Assembly (NCBI GenBank): GCA_026708015.1
Contig: JAPOVT010000029.1
Location: 62,001-126,000, forward strand
Reading direction: 5' to 3'
DNA from: a bacterium
Lineage (GTDB): Bacteria > Actinomycetota > Acidimicrobiia > Acidimicrobiales > Bin134
DNA: 64,000 bases
The translations under genes were made by a program, and so were the position numbers. Shown piece by piece: positions 35,368-43,853 of the stretch (position 1 is the stretch's first letter; each line of letters opens with the position of its first letter). The notes beneath the pieces were generated by a model. The model was given only the letters and a program-made list of their open reading frames with translations. It was not told the DNA's origin and did no database searches.

Positions 35368-36498
35368 CTATCCCTTGTCGCCGTCCGGGTCGGCGAGGGA
35401 GAGGATCCAGTTGCAGGTGGCGGGGTGGGCAAATGCTATTCGGCCTTTGCCGGTTGCGGTGATCATCCCCGACCGGAGCAGTCGCCGGCGGTAGACACCT
35501 GCGTAGCTGACGGTGACGCCCAGGCGGCTTGCCACATCGGATATTTTCGACTCGGAGCGGTCAGAGGCCATTGCGATCAGAAACTTGCGGTCGACGTCGG
35601 ACAGATCTTTCCAGGTGGGCCATAGGACTAGGCGGCTGATCCGGCGCTCAGCCTCGTTGATTCCCTCAGAGACTTCTGCGGGAGTGATTCCCGCTTCTGG
35701 GTTCCCGGCCGCCCTCCAGCTGTAGAACCCGACCAACTGGACCATGAAAGGATAGCCAGATGTTGCGGCCACGGCGGCTTCGAGGGCCTCGGCCGTTATG
35801 CGTGCTCCTTGGTTTTGGATTGGTTTGGCGATAGCGGCTCGGGTGGCAGCTTGAGCGAGACGGCCGATTTCGTGTATTGAGCAGCGTTGGAGAAACGTTG
35901 CCGAGTCACCGGCGAGGAGGCTGTCCTCGATGCTGGGCAAGGCTGCACCCAAGAAGGCTGCCGGTTGCCCCTCGCGGCGAGTTACATGCTGGAGAATGCT
36001 CCCGATTTCTCGAACCTCCCCGATGTCCCCTGCTTGGAGCTCGTCAATGGTGATGAGCAGCCCTGTCCCGCGGGCTTTGAGCAACTCGCCGAGGGCGGTC
36101 AGGGCAGAGCGCAGAGTGAGAGGGCTGGTGTCGGCGTCATGGTGCTCGACGGTTACCCCCATGCTTGCAGCATGAACACCGGTAACTCGCCATCTAGCCT
36201 TCTCATCGCCCATCGCATGGAGTAGATCCACGGCATGTTTGGCGATGCGCTCCGGCAGCTCGGGTGGGAAGGCTGTTTCGGAAATCGTCAGCCAGCCTCG
36301 GGACCGGGCTCGTTCCTCAGCCGCTTCAAGCGCGACGGTCTTTCCCGTGCCCCTTGCGCCGATGAGCAGGGCCGAGTAGTCGGGATGGGTCGGGCCGGTT
36401 TCAAGGGCTTCTTCGATGGCCTCGAGCACCTCGTCTCGACCGGCCAATTCTGGGGGCGCAGCGCCGAAAGTAGGAGAGAAGGGATTCCTGTTGGCCAC
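35368..36498 (-). CDS. AAA+ ATPase with C-terminal winged helix (ORC/Cdc6-like)
   Basis: GTG start, 376 residues. The N-terminus 'NPFSPTFGAAPPELAGRDEVLEAIEEAL' is typical of stand-alone AAA_16 ATPases. Walker A is 'GARGTGKT', Walker B 'GLLITIDELQ', with sensor-like 'AAFLGAALPS'. The final 70 residues form a winged helix ('SDVASRLGVTVSYAGVYRRRLLRSGMI'). Proteins of this type often sit in mobile or toxin-antitoxin-rich regions and may act as switch ATPases; their targets are unknown. It is surrounded by HipBA remnants and a PIN/Phd pair. Confidence 0.78.
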   Translation of the reverse strand: MANRNPFSPTFGAAPPELAGRDEVLEAIEEALETGPTHPDYSALLIGARGTGKTVALEAAEERARSRGWLTISETAFPPELPERIAKHAVDLLHAMGDEKARWRVTGVHAASMGVTVEHHDADTSPLTLRSALTALGELLKARGTGLLITIDELQAGDIGEVREIGSILQHVTRREGQPAAFLGAALPSIEDSLLAGDSATFLQRCSIHEIGRLAQAATRAAIAKPIQNQGARITAEALEAAVAATSGYPFMVQLVGFYSWRAAGNPEAGITPAEVSEGINEAERRISRLVLWPTWKDLSDVDRKFLIAMASDRSESKISDVASRLGVTVSYAGVYRRRLLRSGMITATGKGRIAFAHPATCNWILSLADPDGDKG

Positions 36499-36665
36499 GG
36501 ACCCACATTACATGGCTGCGCTGCTTTTGTGTCTTTTAGTGTTTTTGCAACCTTTAGCCTTGCGCGTTGAGGGGCTAGCGGTTACCGGTCTGGTTCGGCG
36601 GCGTGCTGGGAGCTGAGGTTCCCCCCTTTTCGTGGAGAGGTTGGTTTTGGGGATCGGGGGTGGGG

Positions 36666-37067
36666 TTACCGGTCTGCTCCTGGCGAGATGATGGGGATGT
36701 GGTTTTGCCGGGCTGCCTCGGCCAGCTTGTTGTCGTAGGTGACGATGCCTTCGAGGTCGCGGCCGAGGCCGAGGGCCGATGCGAGGTGGATGGCGTCCAG
36801 GGAGCGCAAGGAGGGCGGATCCAGGTGTCCCGCCTGCTCAAAGATGTGCTCTCCAATCCTGACCAGCCGCACTGAGGCGAGCACTTCGGTGGCGGTCAGA
36901 ACGTGGGCCGACGTCAGTCGGCGAGCGGCGCGCAACAGCTCTGTGCGCACGAAGTCGCCGGCCACCAGATCTCGGTGCTGCTGGGCCCGCCAGGATTGGA
37001 ACCCCGGTGTCTCGGGCTCGGCGACAACCAGCTTCGCCAACGCCGAGGTATCGACATAGAACGCCAT
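36666..37067 (-). CDS. vapC: PIN-domain ribonuclease toxin, VapC type (second pair)
   Basis: The 133-residue PIN domain has 'MAFYVDTSALAKLVVAE' (first Asp), 'DFVRTELLRAARR' (Glu), 'RSLDAIHLASALGLG' (second Asp) and 'IVTYDNKLAEAA' (third Asp), so the full acidic site is present. It begins one base after the Phd-like antitoxin stop. Predicted RNA cleavage; target unknown. Confidence 0.88.
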   Translation of the reverse strand: MAFYVDTSALAKLVVAEPETPGFQSWRAQQHRDLVAGDFVRTELLRAARRLTSAHVLTATEVLASVRLVRIGEHIFEQAGHLDPPSLRSLDAIHLASALGLGRDLEGIVTYDNKLAEAARQNHIPIISPGADR

Positions 37068-37068
37068 C

Positions 37069-37341
37069 TCAGTAGCGTTCGCCCTCTCTCATTTCAGCGA
37101 GCACCTCCGACAGGCTCGGCCCTTCGATGGGATCGGGCAGATCAGCGATGTCTCGTGTGGCCTCTGTTACCAGACCGGCATCGGCCAGCTCTTGAAGACG
37201 CGACTTGGGAATCGGCGTCAACAGCGCCATAGGTCGTCCCCGGCTGGTGATCGTCAAAATCTCTCCGGCGGCCGCTTTGGCCACCACCGCGGAAGCGTTC
37301 TGCTTGAGAGCTCGGATGCCAACCTCGGTCATGTGCTTCAT
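37069..37341 (-). CDS. Phd/YefM-type antitoxin
   Basis: 90 residues from the ATG at 37341; a second ATG at 37332 gives 'MTEVGIRALKQNASAVVAKAAAGEILTITSRGRPMALLTPI', the standard Phd/YefM fold with 'GE.l.iT.rGrPvA.l.P'. The C-terminal tail 'LPDPIEGPSLSEVLAEMREGERY' is the toxin-binding arm. It represses its operon and neutralises the PIN toxin encoded next. Confidence 0.88.
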   Translation of the reverse strand: MKHMTEVGIRALKQNASAVVAKAAAGEILTITSRGRPMALLTPIPKSRLQELADAGLVTEATRDIADLPDPIEGPSLSEVLAEMREGERY

Positions 37342-37475
37342 TGTAGCACATAGAACGGCGGGTCATCGATCCCAAGGCGTCGCCTGTGGTCTGGGTGAAT
37401 CGCCCCAGGTTCGGTGGAGGCTCTGGTGGTCCTTGGGAGGATGATGGGAGCTATGGCGAATAATGGGAAGCTCAG

Positions 37476-39146
37476 CTACAGCACACACCCGGCCTGCCGG
37501 TTGGCGGGCAGCTTCTCGCAGAATGCCCAGCGCTCTTCGGGGGTCACGAGCACGTAGCCCGCTTGTTGCTGTATCGACCAGTAGCAGGAGTCGCGGCTCT
37601 GGGGATATGCGGTGGGGTCGGCGTCGAGCATCGCGCAGAACTCCACGGCCCGGTCAGCGCCCACGGGCTCCCAGAACCCGTTTTGGGCCGCTTCTCTGAT
37701 GCAGTCGGCGTTGTCGGCGGAGGCCGCGGCGTGGCGGCAATGGCCGATGGTCTCAGCGGGGTCGTCAGCGGCGAGGTTGGCGGCGTCGCGCCCGTACGAC
37801 CGGAAGCAAAGCGAGCGGGCGTTGGCAGGCGCCGCATCGCATAGAGCGGCGACCGCGGCCATGTTCCAGTTCAGAACATCGGCCATGCGGGTGGTCTGGT
37901 AGAAGTAGCAATACGGTTGATAGCGCGCCTCGACGATGTTGCAGGGGTAGATGGGATCGCCTTCGCGGAGGTATTCGGTGATATGGCCCATCGCCCCCGA
38001 CAGACCGCCGACCACGTTCTCCATGTACACCCCCGAATAGCACGAAAAGCGGTCGAGGCGCGGCGCGTGGTCGCACAGCCCGAGCGCCCCCGGCAGGTCG
38101 TAGTTGGTCCAGGCCATGAGGCCGTGCCCCACGCCGTGGACGCACTGATGGCGGAAGAACGTGTTATGGGTGCTGTCGCAGAGAGCGGCGATATCGGCGG
38201 CCAGATTGGCGGTGCCTCGCTCGGCGAACAGTGCCTCGGTGGCGCCGTGCTGCCCGCCCGACTGGCAGTCGTGGGAGGCCAGCGCGAACGCGGCCGGGCC
38301 GAACTTCTCGTAGGCGATGCGCCCCGCCTCATGGGCCCGGTTGTGGCAGTCGCTTCCCGATTCCAACTCGATCTGCTTGAGCACCTGGAGCGCCGCTCCG
38401 GGGCCGAACCTCTCGATGAACGCCTCGAGCTCGCGGTCGTCGGTGTAGATGCCCACATGCGAGGCGGCCGCGTCCTGCGGCACGGGGGCGAACTCACGGT
38501 CGGGCATCTCGAACACGAGGGGGGCCTGACGCCCGCTCGCCGAAGCCAGTGCCTGATCGCGGCCGCTCTCGGTGCCGGGCGAGGGGGAAACCGACACCAG
38601 GCCCCCCTCATCGGGGGAGAGGTGGTTGTGGTAGTACCACTGGCCGGGCTTGTCGAAGCGGTGGGTCCAGCTCGACCCCGGTTCCAGCGGGCGCTCAGGG
38701 TCGAATTCGGGGAGGATCTCATGGGTGGGGTGGATGTTGGACGCCGGCCAGAAGTACTCCTCGGAGGAGTTCACAAACAGCACGGCGTCGCCCGCGGCGA
38801 TCTCTATCCGGTTTGGCTCGAAACCGCTTTCGCCATAGACCACCCGATGCGACGCGCTCTCCCCGGAAGCAGGCCCCGAGGCGGTGTCCGGGGGGTCGGA
38901 GACGAGGATAGGCCCCGGTGGCCGAGAAACCGCCAGGCGGTCCGCCGATTCAGTCTTTTCGGAGGTGGCCACCACGGCCAGGGTGACCGCCAGCGCGGCC
39001 ACCGCGACCGCGGCCAATGCCAGCGCCGCCAAGAGGAGCCGGGACACGCGGTTTGAGCGCTCGTCCGAAGATTCCGAAGACGGGGTTCCTCCTGCGGCTC
39101 CCCCCCCTCCTCTCTGGGGAACCTCAGAAGGGCCTTGTCGGGTCAC
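37476..39146 (-). CDS. Membrane-anchored cupredoxin-like protein with a C-terminal Cys/His-rich domain
   Basis: The true start is a GTG at 39146 overlapping the cyclophilin stop (GTGA); the longer frame to 39716 is antisense-like filler. 556 residues: Pro/Ser-rich cytoplasmic start, TM about 36-60, cupredoxin-like domain about 100-187 ('FEPNRIEIAAGDAVLFVNSS' to 'GQWYYHNHLSPDEGGLVSV', with no type-1 Cys; the His-rich YHNHL replaces it). The C-terminal domain (266-556) has about 16 Cys, with CHNRAHEAG (267), CQSGGQHG (294), CVHGVGHG (335), CYSGVYMEN (369) and YPCN (400). The same order of motifs occurs in the CopC-CopD protein of this operon. I do not recognise this domain. Metal binding outside the membrane is the likely role. 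Confidence 0.72.
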   Translation of the reverse strand: MTRQGPSEVPQRGGGGAAGGTPSSESSDERSNRVSRLLLAALALAAVAVAALAVTLAVVATSEKTESADRLAVSRPPGPILVSDPPDTASGPASGESASHRVVYGESGFEPNRIEIAAGDAVLFVNSSEEYFWPASNIHPTHEILPEFDPERPLEPGSSWTHRFDKPGQWYYHNHLSPDEGGLVSVSPSPGTESGRDQALASASGRQAPLVFEMPDREFAPVPQDAAASHVGIYTDDRELEAFIERFGPGAALQVLKQIELESGSDCHNRAHEAGRIAYEKFGPAAFALASHDCQSGGQHGATEALFAERGTANLAADIAALCDSTHNTFFRHQCVHGVGHGLMAWTNYDLPGALGLCDHAPRLDRFSCYSGVYMENVVGGLSGAMGHITEYLREGDPIYPCNIVEARYQPYCYFYQTTRMADVLNWNMAAVAALCDAAPANARSLCFRSYGRDAANLAADDPAETIGHCRHAAASADNADCIREAAQNGFWEPVGADRAVEFCAMLDADPTAYPQSRDSCYWSIQQQAGYVLVTPEERWAFCEKLPANRQAGCVL

Positions 39147-40240
39147 TGCGTTCGGATGGTGATGGTGTTGATGGTGACGGGGGGATTGGGTGTGCCGCCG
39201 AAGTTGTTGCCGGGCTGGGTTTGGTGGGTGTTGAGGATGGCGGTGAGCACGTCGAGGCCAGCGGTGACTTGGCCGAAGACCACGGAGTCGCCCTGGGCGT
39301 CGAGCAGCGACGCGGCGTCGGTGACGGTGAAGAAGAACTGGGCGTCGGCGCTGTTGGGGTTGTCGGTGCGGGCCATGGCCAGGAGTCCGGGGCGATAGGT
39401 GAAGCCCGATCCCTCGTCCCAGATGGTGTAGCCGGGGCCGGGGTCGGAGGGGTCGTTTGTGCGGGGGGAGCCTCCCTGCAAGATGCCGATGCTGGGGTCG
39501 GAGCGGTGGATGAGGGTGTTGTCGTAGTAGCCGTAGCGGGCCAGGTTCACGAAATTGTTCACCGTTCCGGGCGTGCTGGCCGCGTCGAGGGCTACTTCGA
39601 CGAGGCCCTGCGTGGTGTCGAACACCGCGGTGTAGGCCCCGGAGGTGTCGATGCACAGGGCTGGGGCGTCGTCGAAGTCCAGCACCGCCTCGGCCGCTCC
39701 TTCGCTCGGCGCGCACAGCCCCGACCCGTAGTCAACCCCGGTGAACGGGTTGTAGAAAGTGCCGGTGGGCTGCGGCGCGGCCGAGTCGCCCGCCCCTGAC
39801 TGCGTTTGGATGGCGGGCTCTTCAGCCGCTGCGGTTTCTGCGGCGCCCTGACTGGGCTCTTCAGCGGCCGCGGCTTCTGCGGCGCTCTGACTGGGTTGTG
39901 AGTCGTCGTTCCCGTCGCCAGAAAGGAGGGTCCCGGCGAGCAAGCCGGCGGCAAACAAAGCCAGTACTCCGACAGCCACCAAAAGCACCTTCATGGGGTT
40001 CCTGGTGCGGCCGGGCGGGTCGGGGTGGTGTGGGGGCTCTGCGGGGTCTTCGCCTGCTCCGGGTGGTCGCTCCGCTCCGCCGGGGTCGCCGTCGGGGTGG
40101 TGTGGGGGCTCTGCGGGGTCTTCGCTCTGTGGTTTTCGGTTTGTAGGAGACGGGAACGTCACGACTACTTGGACATAGGGCTCCGCGGGGTCTTCGCCTT
40201 GCAGTTTCCGTACGTTGATCTCCGGTTCTATGGGCTCCAA
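39143..40240 (-). CDS. Membrane-anchored cyclophilin-type peptidyl-prolyl isomerase
   Basis: The TTG at 40240 follows AGGAG. The N-terminal 80 residues are cytoplasmic, with three EDPAEP units (two extended to EDPAEPPHHPD). A TM segment ('MKVLLVAVGVLALFAAGLLAGTLL') and an Ala/Glu-rich linker with repeated AAEEPSQGAAE follow. The cyclophilin domain (about 200-365) has 'VNNFVNLARYGYYDNTLIHR', 'GILQGGSPRTND', 'LAMARTDNPNSADAQFFFTV' and 'VFGQVTAGLDVL'. It would isomerise prolines of exported proteins. It sits between the two Cys/His-domain proteins, perhaps to fold them. Confidence 0.88.
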   Translation of the reverse strand: MEPIEPEINVRKLQGEDPAEPYVQVVVTFPSPTNRKPQSEDPAEPPHHPDGDPGGAERPPGAGEDPAEPPHHPDPPGRTRNPMKVLLVAVGVLALFAAGLLAGTLLSGDGNDDSQPSQSAAEAAAAEEPSQGAAETAAAEEPAIQTQSGAGDSAAPQPTGTFYNPFTGVDYGSGLCAPSEGAAEAVLDFDDAPALCIDTSGAYTAVFDTTQGLVEVALDAASTPGTVNNFVNLARYGYYDNTLIHRSDPSIGILQGGSPRTNDPSDPGPGYTIWDEGSGFTYRPGLLAMARTDNPNSADAQFFFTVTDAASLLDAQGDSVVFGQVTAGLDVLTAILNTHQTQPGNNFGGTPNPPVTINTITIRTQ

Positions 40241-40322
40241 GGCAGGCTCCTCTTACTGGTGCGTGGTTGGAAAAATAACACGCTGCTGTTGGTGCTTCGG
40301 GCCAGGGCGCCGCGCCGCGGGC

Positions 40323-42755
40323 TCATAGAGTGGCGGCCACTCTGTCTCTGGCTTCAAAGCAGGCCGGTTGCATGCTCGTTCGGATCGACTGGCATATCAC
40401 GGTTGCCTGAATCGTGTTGTGGTTGTTGTAGATGGTGTTAGTGGCGGCACCCACGTAGCAGTCGGCCTGGTAGGCGGGGTCGCCCAGAGAGCAGAGCCGC
40501 ACGATGGTGCTCGGATCCTGGTCGTGGACGCTGCTGATGTCCCGCCCCAGCGCCAGATAGCAGTTGTCCACCATGTCGGATCTGACCCTGTTGCAAATGG
40601 AGAAGACCTCGGCGAAGCCCGAGGTGTCGTAGCCCACATTGTGGAGTATCCACGATGTCTGGGTGGCGAAGCAGTCGGCCACATACAGTTCGGGAATGGC
40701 GTTGCAGGGATAGACGAGGTCGTCGACGCGCAGATAGGTGGGGGTTCCCTGCTGGCCGAGGATCATGTTCTCCATCAGCGCTCCGTTCATGCAGGTGCTG
40801 TCTTCCCAGGGATCGCTGAACACCTCGCAGTAGGGGATGGTCTCGAAGAGGTCGCCGTCGACGATTTTCATGATTCCGTGGCCGAGGCCGTGAACGCAGT
40901 TGAAGTGATCGAAAGAGTACTGCCGGGCTGCGACCACAGAGCAGAACCCCGGAAGCTCCTCTGCCAACTCGGCGTCGTCGAACTCCCCGAGGGCGTATTC
41001 GACGACGCCGTGGTAGTAGCCCGACCAGCACGCAGAGCCCTCGTAGGTCAACGCGGTGCCCACGTCGCCGTACCAGACAACCGCGTCGTTGCCCAGATCG
41101 TGGGTGATCTGATGGCAGTTGCGGGCAACGAAGTTGTCGGTCTTGGACAGCTCCTCCACCATGTCCACAGCCTTGTCGGCGCCCTGGCTCTGCATGACCG
41201 ATGAGAAGTAGTCGCGATAGCAGTTGGCCATCCCGAGGGTGCGCAGGGCGCACTCCTCTGTGCTGGCGGGAGGCTCGTTGCTCAAAAGCGCCAGGTCGTA
41301 CCCGCCGGTTTGGGTGCCCTCGGCATCGTCTGCGGTGGCACCCAGAAGATCTTGGGCGTCGCGGGCGTCGAGACTCGCCGGATTCAACCCCGTGAGAATC
41401 GCCGCGACTGCGATGATCCCGCTCAGTGCCCAGGATTCCAGCCGCAGCGTGCGCGGCGGAATCGTCGCCGACCGCTGGCCGGCGGGGCGGCGAAACCGGG
41501 CCAGCCAGCCCACGCGCCGGTCGTGGTACACGGCGAGGGGCACCGCCACCATTACCACCAGGCCCAGTTTCACCAGCAGGACGGTGGCGTAGCCGGAGCC
41601 TTTGAGCAGTTCGCCGCCGGCCAACAGCCAGGTGGACCGCAGGCCGGTGAGCGCCAGAACTGCGAACGCGGCCACGGCCGCGGGGGCGAATCGCCGGAAC
41701 AGCTCCCTGGTTGCAGCCGAGCGCTCGCTGTTGGGCCGCTGTCTCCAAGCCGTTGTGGCCATGGCCGCCGCGAGGATCAGCAGCGGCCCCAGCCAGACGC
41801 TTGCCGCGGCCAAGTGCAGGGTGGAGACCCATATTCCAAACGGGTCTTCCGACAGCGTCACCGTGTGGCCGGGAGTGGCGCCGAAGGCGATGAGCACGAC
41901 AATCCCAATGCCAGCCTGAAGCAGTGTCAGCTCCGATCGCGACCGGCCCAGGCGAGCGGCCAGCACCGCCAGTGCTCCCGTGCCCACCACGGCCATGAGC
42001 AGTGTTCGCCCGGTGCCCTCCGCCAGGGCCAGACGGAGGTTCTCGCGCAGCGGGCCGTCGCCGTACCCGCGGGTGATGAGCGCGATGGTTGCCACCGTTC
42101 TCGTCAAGATGGCGGCGAACAGAATGAGCGCCCCGGCTACCAGGGAGCGTCGGGCCGCATTGGCCAAGATGGCCGAGGCCGCCGCCGGCGGTTGCGGCCC
42201 CCTCAGATTCCAGCCCAGAACCAGCAGCGATCCCACCACCGCGGCCAAGGCGATGTACCACCCGAATCGCCCGATGCCGCTGACCACTTCCAGGGCGCGG
42301 TCCAGCGTAGGAGTGCGGGTGAATGAGGCGGCCGCCACGGCCGCTTCGTCCACTATGCCCACGCCCACGACCACCTCGCCGGCGACGCGGTGGCCGTCGG
42401 GGCCCACAGTCGCCCACGAGAGTCCGAATATGCCCCTGCCCAGGTCGGGCAGGGCGAACTGTATTACCTCGGCGTTCTTGCCGGTGGGCGTAAGAAGGGT
42501 GCTGCCTTCGATGGTCTCGCCGTCGGAGGCGATGATCTCAAGCCGCACCGATCGGGGGTCCACGGCCTCGGCGAATACCAGTGTGAGCTGCTCGGGCTGC
42601 TCGGCCGACACGGTGCGGTCGGCGGGGAAGGTCTCCACGAGCCGCGTGTGGGCTGATGCGGTTGAAGTGCCGAATCCGAGCGTGGCCACAAATACCAGGA
42701 AGAATGCCGCGGCCAACGCCCAGCCACTGCCAGCACACCGCTTTCGTGCGTCCAC
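40323..42755 (-). CDS. CopC-CopD fusion with a C-terminal Cys/His-rich domain
   Basis: I chose the GTG at 42755 because it gives a short signal peptide (MDARKRC..., cleavage after STASA, residue 35). An ATG at 42812 is possible; the frame to 43253 runs antisense into coaX. The mature protein starts with His36, the position of the copper-ligand N-terminal His of CopC. CopC (36 to about 125) includes 'HTRLVETFPADRTV' and 'VGPDGHRVAGE'. CopD (about 140-500) has about eight TM segments, with 'STLHLAAASVWLGPLL'. The C-terminal domain (545-810) has CHQITHDLG (547), CWSGYYHG, CVHGLGHG (620), CMNGALMEN and YPCN, in the same order as the cupredoxin protein at 37476. Likely copper import or sensing at the cell surface. 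Confidence 0.82.
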   Translation of the reverse strand: MDARKRCAGSGWALAAAFFLVFVATLGFGTSTASAHTRLVETFPADRTVSAEQPEQLTLVFAEAVDPRSVRLEIIASDGETIEGSTLLTPTGKNAEVIQFALPDLGRGIFGLSWATVGPDGHRVAGEVVVGVGIVDEAAVAAASFTRTPTLDRALEVVSGIGRFGWYIALAAVVGSLLVLGWNLRGPQPPAAASAILANAARRSLVAGALILFAAILTRTVATIALITRGYGDGPLRENLRLALAEGTGRTLLMAVVGTGALAVLAARLGRSRSELTLLQAGIGIVVLIAFGATPGHTVTLSEDPFGIWVSTLHLAAASVWLGPLLILAAAMATTAWRQRPNSERSAATRELFRRFAPAAVAAFAVLALTGLRSTWLLAGGELLKGSGYATVLLVKLGLVVMVAVPLAVYHDRRVGWLARFRRPAGQRSATIPPRTLRLESWALSGIIAVAAILTGLNPASLDARDAQDLLGATADDAEGTQTGGYDLALLSNEPPASTEECALRTLGMANCYRDYFSSVMQSQGADKAVDMVEELSKTDNFVARNCHQITHDLGNDAVVWYGDVGTALTYEGSACWSGYYHGVVEYALGEFDDAELAEELPGFCSVVAARQYSFDHFNCVHGLGHGIMKIVDGDLFETIPYCEVFSDPWEDSTCMNGALMENMILGQQGTPTYLRVDDLVYPCNAIPELYVADCFATQTSWILHNVGYDTSGFAEVFSICNRVRSDMVDNCYLALGRDISSVHDQDPSTIVRLCSLGDPAYQADCYVGAATNTIYNNHNTIQATVICQSIRTSMQPACFEARDRVAATL

Positions 42756-43050
42756 AACGGCTGCTAATTCTACCCCTTCATGCCACCGACCCCCAAAGAC
42801 CCGCTTCCCCATTGATGAGTGCGCGGAACTGCCCTCTCGGCTGGTATCTCCCGCCTTTGACCGGACGGTGCGATCAGCGGGTGTCTCGCGAACAGCCATC
42901 GGACGAGGCAGGGTTGGCAAGCGGCAGATGAGGGAGGCAACGGCTGTGTGCCGCACGATGTTTGGGCCTTTGCTGGGAGGGAGTAGAAAATAGGATGCGC
43001 GCATCCAAGAGTCGGGCGGGTGCAAGGACAACGATGATGCAGGAGCCCCC
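42756..43050. other. Divergent intergenic region between the CopC-CopD gene and coaX
   Basis: This 295-bp stretch should contain the promoters of both the copper-related operon and coaX. No clear operator, inverted repeat or RNA gene was seen. The alternative ATG of the CopC-CopD gene (42812) would use its left end. Confidence 0.4.
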
Positions 43051-43845
43051 ATGCTGCTGGCCCTCGACATAGGCAACACCCAGACCGTGGTCGGCCTGTA
43101 TGAGGCTGAACGGGCCGAGGACTGTCGGGCCGACGACGGGCTGATCGAGCACTGGCGACTGTCCACTGTGCATGAGCGCACCCCCGATGAGGTGGCCGTG
43201 CTGCTGCGCAGCCTGCTCGACAGCATCGACGTCGCCATGGAGGACGACCTCACCGGGGTGGCGGTGTGCTCGGGGGTGCCCCAAATCCGCGAGAGCGTGC
43301 GGATGATGGTGCAGCGCTATCTAGATTTCGACCCGGTGGTGATCGAGCCCGGCACCCGCAGCGGCATCCCGATCCTGTACGACAATCCCCGCGAGGTGGG
43401 CGCCGACCGCATTGCCAACGCGGTGGCCGCTCATCACCTCTACGGGGGTCCTGCGGTGATCGTGGACTTCGGTACCACCAACAACTTCGACGTGGTCTCC
43501 GAGGTCGGCGAGTTTCTGGGTGGAGCCATCGGGCCGGGCATCGAGGTCAGCCTGGAGGCCATGGTGGGCCGGGCCGCCGCGCTGGGGCCGGTGGCGCTCA
43601 CCGAGCCCCGCAACGTGATCGGTAAAACCACGATGGAGTCGATCCAGTCGGGGGTCATCTACGGGTTCGTCTCCCAGATCGACGGCATGGTGGCCCGTTT
43701 CGCCAATGAGCTGGCCGGTGAGGCGGTCGTGATCGCCACTGGTGGCCTGGCCCACCTGATTGCCCCGCTGTCGGACACCATCCAACATGTCGAGCCCTAT
43801 CTGACTCTCCACGGCCTGTGGTTGGTCCACGGGCGCAACCAGTAG
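43051..43845 (+). CDS. coaX: Type III pantothenate kinase
   Basis: 264 residues. The ASKHA-type phosphate motif 'LLALDIGNTQTVVGLYE' starts the protein. Later come 'VGADRIANAVAAHHLYGGPAVIVDFGTTNNFDVVS' (the family usually has DFGTATTFD), 'GGAIGPGIEVSLEAM' and 'NVIGKTTMESIQSGVIYGF'. It phosphorylates pantothenate in CoA synthesis and so connects functionally to panC upstream of the island. lysS starts eight bases after its stop. Confidence 0.93.
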   Translation: MLLALDIGNTQTVVGLYEAERAEDCRADDGLIEHWRLSTVHERTPDEVAVLLRSLLDSIDVAMEDDLTGVAVCSGVPQIRESVRMMVQRYLDFDPVVIEPGTRSGIPILYDNPREVGADRIANAVAAHHLYGGPAVIVDFGTTNNFDVVSEVGEFLGGAIGPGIEVSLEAMVGRAAALGPVALTEPRNVIGKTTMESIQSGVIYGFVSQIDGMVARFANELAGEAVVIATGGLAHLIAPLSDTIQHVEPYLTLHGLWLVHGRNQ

Positions 43846-43853
43846 GCCGGCCG

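Noticed and set aside
36580-36676. 13-bp direct repeat GGTTACCGGTCTG (36580 and 36664)
   Set aside because: It lies at the 3' end of the PIN toxin gene, is short and GC-rich, and I see no matching operator or att logic.
39147-39716. Long N-terminal extension of the cupredoxin-type protein (to 746 residues)
   Set aside because: It overlaps the cyclophilin domain in another frame, is Arg/His/Pro-rich, and a GTG overlapping the cyclophilin stop gives a sensible start.
42813-43253. N-terminal extension of the CopC-CopD protein into coaX
   Set aside because: This part is antisense to the start of coaX and lacks signal-peptide character; the signal peptide begins near 42755.
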